Shown: positions 1 to 4,558 of the stretch, piece after piece | Numbering within the stretch: the first letter of the stretch is position 1 | Layout: every line of letters begins with the position of its first letter | Assembly (NCBI GenBank): GCA_016781705.1 | Contig: JADDPV010000289.1 | Location: 1 to 6,821, forward strand | Direction of reading: 5' to 3' | Origin: Rubrobacter sp. | GTDB taxonomy: Bacteria; Actinomycetota; Rubrobacteria; Rubrobacterales; Rubrobacteraceae | DNA length: 6,821 bases | Notes under the pieces: model-generated | Told to the model about the DNA's origin: nothing | The model's database searches: none | What the model saw: the letters and a program-made list of their open reading frames with translations, nothing else | Position numbers and translations under genes: made by a program

Positions 1-851
1 GGGAGGGTGCAGGTCTGCAGCGTGATGATGGAGCGGCCTTCCACGGCGTTCATCACCTCGACGTTGTCGGGCGGGACAACCTTTTGCTCCGTGATCCGGT
101 AGGCGTACTCGCCCCCCGCCGAGTCCCTCAAACTTACCTCGTCACCCGGGACGAGCTGGTCGAGGTCGTAGAAGATGTGGTCGGAGCGGGTGCCCGGATA
201 CCCGACCCTGTGCCCGGCCACGTACACGTTCGCTCCCTCCTGCCAGGGGAAGCCGGTCGCGGGTACGTGAATGACGCCCTCTTCGAGCTTCTCCTCGGCG
301 ACGGAATCGAAGACGGGCACGTCGAAGAGCCCGATCTTGGGCACGGTCAGGTACATCGTCTTGTCTGCGGGCCCGCCGGGGTCGCGCCCGAAGTTGAAGG
401 GCTTGACCGCCGGGATAGCTCCTGCCGAGCCGGCGCCCTCTACCTGCACCGGCTCCGCGCCCGAAGGCTCGAAAAAGTCCCTGAACTTGGGAGCCTCTAC
501 GCGTTCGTTCTCGGAGAGCACGTCCTCCGGGAGCAGCGTCTCGACGGTCGCCTCCTCCGGGGCGGTGGTGTCAGGTTGGGTAGGCTCAGGTCCGATGGCC
601 TCCGGCCGCGAGGCGACAGCCGGGGCTATTTGGGTAGTCCTGCTAAGGATGGTCCCGCTGAGGTTGGTTCCGCTGAAATCGATCTCGCTAAAATTGGTCC
701 CGCTGAAAGTGCTCCCACCGCGGGTGGTCTCGCTGGCCTCTTCCCCGCCCTGTGCGGGAGGCGCTCCCCCACCGGCGGCGGAGAGCACCAGGGCAAAGGA
801 AAGGAGCAGGGCCGCGAGGACCCTGCTCCCGTAGAACCTGACGTTACGCAA
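1..851 (-). CDS. Sortase (class D/E-like) with pentapeptide-repeat linker, 3' end outside window
   Basis: Membrane-associated cysteine transpeptidase that would cleave a sorting motif in exported proteins and join them to the cell surface. Translating the minus strand gives 283 codons before the left edge. In order: a basic, hydrophobic signal or anchor segment (about residues 5-26), five pentapeptide repeats (47-71), an Ala/Pro/Glu-rich linker (about 73-160), and the sortase domain from about 164. The domain shows YLTVPKIGLFDVPV near its start, the catalytic His in AGHR (His214) and the catalytic Cys in TLQTC (Cys281). The conserved Arg should lie just past the edge. I chose the TTG start at 851 because AGGG at 860-863 sits 8 nt upstream and the hydrophobic segment follows at once. 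It begins 10 nt after the stop of the ferritin-like gene, so co-transcription is likely. The family is secure; the class is less so. Confidence 0.9.
   Translation of the reverse strand, partial: MRNVRFYGSRVLAALLLSFALVLSAAGGGAPPAQGGEEASETTRGGSTFSGTNFSEIDFSGTNLSGTILSRTTQIAPAVASRPEAIGPEPTQPDTTAPEEATVETLLPEDVLSENERVEAPKFRDFFEPSGAEPVQVEGAGSAGAIPAVKPFNFGRDPGGPADKTMYLTVPKIGLFDVPVFDSVAEEKLEEGVIHVPATGFPWQEGANVYVAGHRVGYPGTRSDHIFYDLDQLVPGDEVSLRDSAGGEYAYRITEQKVVPPDNVEVMNAVEGRSIITLQTCTL
639..713 (-). repeat. Five in-frame pentapeptide repeats (15-nt units) in the sortase
   Basis: Residues 47-71 of the sortase read as five consecutive pentapeptides: STFSG, TNFSE, IDFSG, TNLSG, TILSR. The central position is always Phe or Leu and is followed by Ser, which fits the pentapeptide-repeat pattern A(D/N)LXX. 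At DNA level these are imperfect 15-bp tandem repeats. Five repeats make only a little more than one coil of a pentapeptide beta-helix, so this may be a stalk or spacer rather than a full domain. Confidence 0.75.
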
Positions 852-861
852 GCCGGCTACC

Positions 862-1551
862 CTAAAGCCTAATGCTTCGGCCGCTGCTCTGGGCCACGCC
901 GCCGGTGCTCGGCATAGAACCCATGCCCATGAACGGGGCGACGGCCGCGAGGACCTCGTCCATCATGAGGGCCGCCGGGAACGGGGTGTTGGCCGGCGGC
1001 ACGACGCCGTTGAGGTTGTTGATGGTAACCACGTGCTCGCCCTCGACCCCGGCGATGCTTCCGGCCGCCGCCAGCACGTCCGGGCTCTGGATCATCGGCG
1101 CGGCGCCCAGGTAGGCTCCGACGCCTACCGGCTCGAAGGTGCCTGCCAGGCTCAAGATGGAGGCCTGGCTTGAAAAGGTGTCCGGGGGGAAGGTGAACGT
1201 CGGCTTCGCCACCGGGGTCCCGCCGGACTGCGTGATCAGGCCGGTCAGGGCGTCCACGTGCGCCAACTCGTGCTCACGCAGGTTGATTACGGCGGCCAGG
1301 GCATCACCCGAGACAACGCCGGAATCTACCGCTCTCGTGTAGAACTCCGCCTCCAGATACTCGAGGGTGAGGGCGAAGTTGCCGATGTCCAAATCACCAC
1401 CGCCGCCCTGGGCGAAGGCCGGCCTGGATAGGACCGCCGAGCCTGCTGCCGCGCCCACGCCCGCGACCGCGAGGGCTTTAAAGAAGTCCCTCCGGGTCCG
1501 GGGCCGCGCGAAACCCTCCACGCTCGGCACATTGATCATGTGTTTCTCCAT
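862..1551 (-). CDS. Tat-exported ferritin-like (Ferritin_2) protein with C-terminal MPSTG motif
   Basis: Extracytoplasmic four-helix-bundle protein of the Ferritin_2/DUF4439-like group; its role is unproven, possibly iron binding or oxidation. The N-terminus has a twin-arginine motif (RTRRDFFKA, residues 18-26), a hydrophobic stretch and a likely cleavage site AFA|Q at 47/48. Potential di-iron ligands are complete: E64 or E67, E95xxH98, E140 and E170xxH173. The C-terminus extends past the paralog's end and contains MPSTGG (213-218), an LPXTG-like motif, but only 11 residues follow it, with no hydrophobic segment. The ATG at 1551 is preceded by a strong GGGGAGGAG site 10 nt upstream; an ATG four codons later also has a GGAG in front of it. 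It lies 21 nt after the upstream ferritin-like gene and 10 nt before the sortase. Confidence 0.9.
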   Translation of the reverse strand: MEKHMINVPSVEGFARPRTRRDFFKALAVAGVGAAAGSAVLSRPAFAQGGGGDLDIGNFALTLEYLEAEFYTRAVDSGVVSGDALAAVINLREHELAHVDALTGLITQSGGTPVAKPTFTFPPDTFSSQASILSLAGTFEPVGVGAYLGAAPMIQSPDVLAAAGSIAGVEGEHVVTINNLNGVVPPANTPFPAALMMDEVLAAVAPFMGMGSMPSTGGVAQSSGRSIRL

Positions 1552-1572
1552 GAGTAGCTATCTCCTCCCCTT

Positions 1573-2235
1573 CTACGCCGTGATCCCGAAAGGAGCACCG
1601 GCCTCGAGCACGGTCTGCAGCGGCAACGGCTCCTCGAACGCCACGTTGTTAGGCGGCACAATGCCCTGGAGGATCTTGATCGCGTTCCAGTGCTGGCACT
1701 CGGCGTTGTGGATCGAGATCGCCGACGCCAATATGTTCTTGTCCACCAGCGCAGGCGCCGCCCCCTGGTACGCCCCGATGCCTACCGGCTCCAGTGTCGC
1801 CGCGTAGGTCAAAAACGTCGCCGCGTCGGCGGTCACGTCTGGCGGGAAAACGAGGTTGGGCTCCGGTATCGCCGCCCCTAGCGAGCTGAGGACGCCCGCT
1901 ATGGCGTCGGCGTGGGCGAACTCGTGGTCCCTTATGGCGGCCAGCTGCGATACCGAGAAGTCGTCGGTAAAGAGGCCCGAGTCGACGCCTGCCGCGTAGA
2001 AGTTGCCCTCCAAGAGCTCCAGCTGGTAGGCGACCGACAGGATCGCCGCGTCGCCCAGGCCCTGGTACGTCGTGTACGCCGCCTCCTGCGCGTCGGCGCG
2101 ACTGGCGAGGGCCACGCCCCCGAACCCGGCCGCAGACAGCGCTGCGGTAACCCAACCCGCCGTCTTCAGGAAGTCGCGCCGCGAGTGCTCCCGGTCAAAC
2201 CCGACCAGGGAGGCGCGGCTTTCGGCTCCATCCAT
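1573..2235 (-). CDS. Tat-exported ferritin-like (Ferritin_2) protein, first gene of the minus-strand operon
   Basis: Paralog of the next gene: 220 residues with the same layout. It has a twin-arginine signal (SRRDFLK, residues 18-24), a hydrophobic segment to about residue 44, and a probable cleavage site ADA|Q at 49/50. The helical bundle carries E73 or E76, E105xxH108, E149 and E179xxH182, a full set of candidate di-iron ligands. Both paralogs share the blocks FPPD and EPVGxGAYxGAAP, indicating tandem duplication. It ends in GAPFGITA and has no sorting-like motif, unlike its neighbour. The ATG at 2235 has GAGGAG about 8 nt upstream. It is the promoter-proximal gene, transcribed divergently from the sigma factor. 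Export through Tat suggests folding and possibly cofactor loading in the cytoplasm; the substrate is unknown. Confidence 0.9.
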   Translation of the reverse strand: MDGAESRASLVGFDREHSRRDFLKTAGWVTAALSAAGFGGVALASRADAQEAAYTTYQGLGDAAILSVAYQLELLEGNFYAAGVDSGLFTDDFSVSQLAAIRDHEFAHADAIAGVLSSLGAAIPEPNLVFPPDVTADAATFLTYAATLEPVGIGAYQGAAPALVDKNILASAISIHNAECQHWNAIKILQGIVPPNNVAFEEPLPLQTVLEAGAPFGITA

Positions 2236-2279
2236 CCGTTCTTCTCCTCTCTTCGGGACCTTTCATGGTTGGCCCCTTC

Positions 2280-2303
2280 GCTTTCAGCTGCTGCTTTCAG
2301 CTG
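2280..2303. repeat. 11-bp direct repeat upstream of the ferritin-like operon
   Basis: GCTTTCAGCTG occurs at 2280-2290 and again at 2293-2303, giving a 13-bp period. It lies in the 5' leader region of the minus-strand operon, 45 nt before the ferritin-like start codon. It could be a binding site or a chance slippage duplication; nothing in the sequence decides which. Confidence 0.6.
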
Positions 2304-2379
2304 TTACCCCTACTCTACGGAGCCTTCGCGGCCCCAGATCACCACGAGCTTCGATAATCTCCCCTCGGAGGCCCTATTT

Positions 2380-2406
2380 CGTTCACACTACGTTTACACG
2401 TTCACG
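2380..2406. promoter_or_regulatory. Three CGTTYAC(A/G) direct repeats in the divergent promoter region
   Basis: Near-identical octamers CGTTCACA (2380-2387), CGTTTACA (2391-2398) and CGTTCACG (2399-2406) are arranged head to tail. On the minus strand they read TGTRAACG, which resembles a half-site of LacI-family operators. Clustered repeats just downstream of the predicted minus-strand promoter suggest a regulator binding site. The regulator is unknown. Confidence 0.4.
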
Positions 2407-2418
2407 TAACCTCCGCCT

Positions 2419-2447
2419 AAATTAACGTATGTTAATAATTTGTACAA
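2419..2447 (-). promoter_or_regulatory. Possible minus-strand promoter for the ferritin-sortase operon
   Basis: On the minus strand TTGTAC (2447-2442) is followed after exactly 17 nt by TAATTT (2424-2419), a fair match to housekeeping -35 and -10 hexamers inside the only AT-rich island of the region. A start near 2412 would leave a leader of about 175 nt before the ferritin-like gene. Both hexamers lie within the palindromes described separately, as expected if a repressor or activator acts here. Confidence 0.35.
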
Positions 2448-2450
2448 ATT
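2421..2450. promoter_or_regulatory. Two abutting palindromes, candidate operators
   Basis: ATTAAC-GTAT-GTTAAT at 2421-2436 is an inverted repeat with perfect 6-bp arms. It is followed without a gap by AATTTGTACAAATT at 2437-2450, a perfect 14-bp palindrome. Both lie in the AT-rich core between divergent genes and overlap the predicted promoter. Homodimeric regulators commonly bind such sites. Neither matches the classical Fur box, and I do not recognise the regulator. Confidence 0.55.
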
Positions 2451-2457
2451 TTCGCAA

Positions 2458-2463
2458 CATAAT
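2458..2463 (+). promoter_or_regulatory. Possible -10 element for the sigma-factor transcript
   Basis: CATAAT is one of few -10-like hexamers on the plus strand upstream of the leader ORF and the sigma gene. The hexamer at 17-nt spacing upstream (ATAATT, 2435-2440) is a poor -35, so activation or an alternative sigma factor may be needed. It is weakly supported and listed mainly because the sigma-factor transcript must begin before 2496 if the leader ORF is translated. Confidence 0.2.
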
Positions 2464-2505
2464 GCGCCGCGATCACCGGCTCCAGGGCTCTTTCCGGAGG
2501 GTAGT

Positions 2506-2548
2506 GCAAGATGTGCGGCTGGTCGCCGGTCTTCGCAGAACATCTTGC
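2506..2548 (+). promoter_or_regulatory. Long-arm hairpin in the sigma-factor leader
   Basis: GCAAGATGT (2506-2514) and ACATCTTGC (2540-2548) are perfect 9-bp complementary arms around a 25-nt GC-rich loop that can itself fold further. No T-run follows, so this is not an intrinsic terminator. The 5' arm contains the ATG (2511-2513) of the small ORF described next, so folding would hide that start codon. It could act as an RNA translation switch or as a DNA inverted repeat. Confidence 0.5.
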
Positions 2549-2597
2549 CTTCCGATTGTGTGATCCAGGCAGGGCAGGGCACCGTAGAATTCGATGA
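2511..2597 (+). CDS. Possible 28-codon leader ORF, overlapping the sigma-factor start
   Basis: A small ORF starting at ATG 2511 encodes 28 residues (begins MCGWSPVFAE, ends GHRRIR) and stops at TGA 2595-2597. GGAGG at 2496-2500 lies 10 nt upstream. The frame is closed by TAG at 2502-2504, so no earlier start is possible. Its stop overlaps the sigma-factor ATG at 2594 as ATGA, the same 4-nt overlap seen between sigma and anti-sigma. The sigma gene has no well-placed ribosome site of its own, so translation of this ORF could feed ribosomes to it. The peptide matches nothing I recognise; it may work only as a coupling leader, or may be chance. Confidence 0.4.
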   Translation: MCGWSPVFAEHLAFRLCDPGRAGHRRIR

Positions 2598-3187
2598 TGG
2601 TGGACAAGAAAAGACAGCGATACTTGCTCCTGGGGGACGAGGATCTGATAGTCCTGGTCGGGGGCGGGGATGCCGGGGCGTTCGCGGGCCTCTACGACAG
2701 GCACGGTCGGGCGGCGTACTCGCTGGGATACAGGATGCTCGGAGAGCGACAGGCGGCGGAGGACCTGGTGCAGGAGGCGTTTCTGGATGTGTGGAGGGCG
2801 GCGGACAGCTTCCGGGCGGAGAAGGGGAGCGTACGCACCTGGATCCTCTCTATCGTCCACAACCGCGGCATAGACCAGTTGCGCTCCAGCGCGAGCCGGC
2901 GCAGGGTCCGCGAGAAGGTCGAGGCCACGGCCCCGCGCGTGCAGCCAAGCGAGGCGTTCCCCGAGGCTTGGCGCAACTCGCAGCGGGCGCAGGTGCGCGG
3001 GGCTTTGGAGGGGCTGCCGCCAGAACAGCTGCAGGTGCTGGAGCTTGCGTACTTCTCGGGGTACACGCACACCGAGATCTCTGAGCTTCTGGATCTGCCG
3101 CTCGGGACCGTCAAGGGGCGCATGAGGCTGGGATTGAAGAAGATTCGGGACCACTTCGAGGGCCAGGGGATGGCGGTACCGGGATGA
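2594..3187 (+). CDS. ECF sigma factor, SigK-like
   Basis: Alternative RNA polymerase sigma subunit, 197 residues. Region 2 spans about residues 30-98: FAGLYDRHG, AEDLVQEAFLDVWR and the promoter-melting stretch GSVRTWILSIVHNRGIDQLR. Region 4 spans about 135-187: LPPEQLQVLELAYFSGYTHTEI and the helix-turn-helix end LPLGTVKGRMRLGLKKIRD. This pattern, with an RskA-type partner, fits the SigK/SigL-like ECF group. An in-frame TAG at 2585-2587 limits the start to ATG 2594, ATG 2597 or GTG 2600, and none has a properly spaced Shine-Dalgarno; the nearest AGGG is 14 nt away. The stop overlaps the anti-sigma ATG (ATGA). The protein has no cysteine, unlike M. tuberculosis SigK, which is reported to have a disulfide switch. 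Its target promoters cannot be read from this window. Confidence 0.93.
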   Translation: MMVDKKRQRYLLLGDEDLIVLVGGGDAGAFAGLYDRHGRAAYSLGYRMLGERQAAEDLVQEAFLDVWRAADSFRAEKGSVRTWILSIVHNRGIDQLRSSASRRRVREKVEATAPRVQPSEAFPEAWRNSQRAQVRGALEGLPPEQLQVLELAYFSGYTHTEISELLDLPLGTVKGRMRLGLKKIRDHFEGQGMAVPG

Positions 3188-3963
3188 GTGGGGCGGACGA
3201 CACGCGAAGGTTCGACGAGCGCTTCGAAGATCTGGCAGCGGCCTACGCCCTGGGCGCCCTCACCGATGAGGAGCGCCGGGAGTTCGAAGCCCGACTCGCC
3301 GAGCGCCCCGACCTCCAGGCCGAGGTCGAGGAGTTGGGCGCTTCAGCCAACCTCCTGGCACTCGCCCCGCAAGAGCACGAGCCCTCCCCAGACCTCCGCC
3401 GCAACCTGCTGAGGAGCGTCGGGGGCACCCCGGAGGCGCACCCCGCGGCCTGGGAAACCTCCGGTGGGCGCCGCGTAACGATCGAGAGGCTGCTCGGTCC
3501 GGGCGGGCTCGCCGCGGCTGCAGCGGTCGTGGCGGTGGTCGGGCTCCTGGCATGGGCGCTCTCGCTGCAAAACGCGAACGAGGACCTGAGAGCCGAGGTC
3601 GGGGAGCAGCGGCGCGAGGCGGAGAGCTTGAGGGCCGAAGCCGGCCGTGGGAGTCACGAGCTGCGAGGCTCGGGGACTGCGGAGACCGCGCATGGCGAGT
3701 TGGTGCTGACCGAAGAGGGACGGGCCGTGCTGGTAGCAGAGGGACTGCCACCCGCGCCGGCGGGGAAGGTCTACGAGGCGTGGGTGCTACACGACGGGGT
3801 GCCCGTGCCGGCCGGGCTCTTCGAGCCGCGCGAGGGCGGGGCTACCGCGGCAACCGTCGAGGGCACGCTGGAAGGCGCCGAGGCCGTCGCGGTCACCGTC
3901 GAGCCCGAAGGCGGCTCCCCGATGCCGACCAGCGACCCCGTCCTCACCGCCTCCCTCGCGTAA
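3184..3963 (+). CDS. RskA-family anti-sigma factor, single-pass membrane protein
   Basis: Expected to bind and hold inactive the sigma factor encoded just before it, releasing it on an extracytoplasmic signal. In 259 residues it shows a cytoplasmic sigma-binding region (about 10-80, with AAAYALGALTDEERREFEARL typical of the family), one membrane segment (about 107-128), a short predicted coiled coil (129-155, rich in Glu, Arg and Leu) and an outer RskA-like C-terminal domain (about 165-259, with GKVYEAWVLHDGVPVPAGLF). It has no cysteine and no HxxxCxxC zinc motif, so it is not a zinc-dependent redox type. Regulated proteolysis, as for mycobacterial RskA, is the likely release route (family knowledge, not seen here). 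Its ATG overlaps the sigma stop, implying translational coupling. The gene symbol rskA would be by family only. Confidence 0.9.
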   Translation: MSGADDTRRFDERFEDLAAAYALGALTDEERREFEARLAERPDLQAEVEELGASANLLALAPQEHEPSPDLRRNLLRSVGGTPEAHPAAWETSGGRRVTIERLLGPGGLAAAAAVVAVVGLLAWALSLQNANEDLRAEVGEQRREAESLRAEAGRGSHELRGSGTAETAHGELVLTEEGRAVLVAEGLPPAPAGKVYEAWVLHDGVPVPAGLFEPREGGATAATVEGTLEGAEAVAVTVEPEGGSPMPTSDPVLTASLA

Positions 3964-3971
3964 CGCTTGTG

Positions 3972-3977
3972 TAAAAT
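3972..3977 (+). promoter_or_regulatory. Possible -10 element upstream of the dodecin gene
   Basis: TAAAAT, preceded by TG, lies in the 83-nt gap between the anti-sigma and dodecin genes, but I see no good -35 at the matching distance. The dodecin gene may have its own start here or be read through from the sigma operon. No terminator is visible in the gap. Confidence 0.25.
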
Positions 3978-4046
3978 ACTCGTGTTTAGAGGAGTCCCGC
4001 GAGGGGTATCTCTCTGGTAAGGGTAAGCCAGGAAAGGAGCACGCGC

Positions 4047-4265
4047 GTGTCGGTAGCACGAGTAACTGAGCTCAGCGCCACGAACGCCAACAGCATCGAG
4101 GACGCCATCAACGAGGCCGTGAACCGCGCTACGAAAACCCTGCGCGGTGTGCAAGGCGCGTGGGTCAAGGACATGAACGTCCTCATCGATAATGGCAACA
4201 TCGTGGGCTATAAGGTGAACGTGGCCATCACCTTCGTCCTCGAGGATGCGCAGGATATCGGGTAA
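4047..4265 (+). CDS. Dodecin-family small flavin-binding-type protein
   Basis: Dodecins form hollow dodecamers that store or sequester flavins and limit flavin-driven side reactions. The 72-residue product has the family's length and beta-alpha-beta-beta layout: first strand SVARVTELSA, helix SIEDAINEAVNRATKTL, and strands AWVKDMNVLI and GYKVNVAITFVLED. Trp39 in AWVKD matches the aromatic residue that stacks on flavin. The second-strand position often occupied by a flavin-contacting Gln appears to be Lys56, so ligand choice is uncertain. The GTG start at 4047 has AGGAG at 4035-4039, 7 nt upstream. It sits 83 nt after the anti-sigma gene and ends 17 nt before a strong terminator. No functional tie to the sigma pair is visible beyond position. 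Confidence 0.88.
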   Translation: MSVARVTELSATNANSIEDAINEAVNRATKTLRGVQGAWVKDMNVLIDNGNIVGYKVNVAITFVLEDAQDIG

Positions 4266-4282
4266 CACCTCGAAGCTCGCGG

Positions 4283-4317
4283 AAAGAGCGCCCCGCAAGA
4301 TCGGGGCGCTCTTTTTT
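4283..4317 (+). terminator. Strong intrinsic terminator after the dodecin gene
   Basis: A perfect 13-bp stem, AAAGAGCGCCCCG (4283-4295) with CGGGGCGCTCTTT (4302-4314), closes a 6-nt loop and runs into six consecutive T residues (4312-4317). This is a textbook rho-independent terminator. It ends the sigma/anti-sigma/dodecin unit and isolates the uvsE leader that follows. Confidence 0.95.
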
Positions 4318-4420
4318 GCCCGAGGGATGAAGACGCTTCGGGATCGGGTAGGCGACCGGTCAAGTCGGGGCACCCCAGGGAACCAACCCCCAGGGGGCCG
4401 TGGCCAGGAGGACTAGCTCG

Positions 4421-4504
4421 GTGGCGATGAATCCCGACGAGGCTCTGTTCTACTCATCAAGAACCTTAACAACCGGAGCCTGCCTTACGGAAATACCGCG
4501 GTGA
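4421..4504 (+). CDS. Possible 27-codon leader ORF before uvsE
   Basis: A small ORF from GTG 4421 (or ATG 4427) to TGA 4502-4504 encodes 27 residues (MAMNPDEALFYSSRTLTTGA and on to TEIPR). GGAGG at 4407-4411 lies 9 nt before the GTG, which is good spacing. Codons 12-17 include TCA, TCA, AGA, TTA and ACA, all uncommon in this GC-rich DNA. The stop lies in the loop of the hairpin at 4484-4516, so a translating ribosome would open that hairpin. It may be a leader peptide or simply chance. Confidence 0.25.
   Translation: MAMNPDEALFYSSRTLTTGACLTEIPR
4447..4464. promoter_or_regulatory. Inverted repeat GTTCT-N8-AGAAC upstream of uvsE
   Basis: The 5-bp arms are perfect and flank an 8-nt centre, about 95 nt before the uvsE start. 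It could be an operator, but it does not match the usual actinobacterial LexA box (CGAAC-N4-GTTCG): here the arms face the opposite way and are spaced differently. Confidence 0.25.
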
Positions 4505-4516
4505 TACTTCCGTAAG
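4484..4516 (+). promoter_or_regulatory. Stable hairpin in the uvsE leader
   Basis: CTTACGGAA (4484-4492) pairs perfectly with TTCCGTAAG (4508-4516). The 15-nt loop contains the palindrome ACCGCGGT (4495-4502). It lies 42 nt before the uvsE start and has no T-run after it, so it is not an intrinsic terminator. It could control translation, stabilise the mRNA, or bind a dimeric protein as DNA. Confidence 0.5.
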
Positions 4517-4558
4517 CAACTGTGCGGCGGAGCCCGCGAGGGTATAAAGGGGCGCGGC

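Larger units (their letters stand above)
4318..4558 (+). other. Non-coding, structured leader region upstream of uvsE
   Basis: These 241 bases between the terminator and uvsE hold no long gene. Local inverted repeats include TCGGGAT (4338-4344) with ATCCCGA (4431-4437), a competing GTCGGG (4364-4369) with CCCGAC (4433-4438), and GTTCT-N8-AGAAC at 4447-4464. The first two pairings exclude each other, so alternative folds are possible. The two conserved-looking fragments GGGAACC and GATGAATCC are not enough to name a riboswitch class. No convincing promoter was found; uvsE transcription most likely starts in this stretch. Confidence 0.5.

Noticed and set aside
84..872. A 262-codon plus-strand open frame with repeats such as AEVGSAEIDLAKIGPAE
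   Set aside because: It is the complement of the sortase gene; the repetition is the pentapeptide repeat read on the wrong strand.
2462..2563. A 33-codon ORF from ATG 2462 upstream of the sigma factor
   Set aside because: No Shine-Dalgarno before it and no link to the sigma start; the ORF at 2511 is better supported.
4327..4416. A 29-codon ORF from ATG 4327 after the terminator
   Set aside because: The only purine-rich stretch directly abuts the ATG, too close for a ribosome site, and the peptide is Gly/Arg/Pro-rich.
4376..4437. GGGAACC and GATGAATCC fragments, as in c-di-AMP (ydaO) riboswitches
   Set aside because: The two motifs are present in the right order, but the conserved 3' part (CCGAACCCGUCAGCUAACC-like) is absent.
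4411..4480. A tRNA-like D-arm (ACTAGCTCGGTGG)
   Set aside because: No matching GAGC arm, no anticodon stem, no GTTCGANTC T-loop and no acceptor pairing.
4489..4541. Similarity to the cobalamin riboswitch core (GGAA, GGTGA-A-TTCC, GCAACTGT, GCGGCGGAGCC)
   Set aside because: The stretch resembles parts of the core, but the downstream CACTG and B12-box (AGYCxGGAxACCxGCC) elements are missing, uvsE starts within a few tens of bases, and the strong local hairpin conflicts with the canonical fold. A covariance-model search would settle it.
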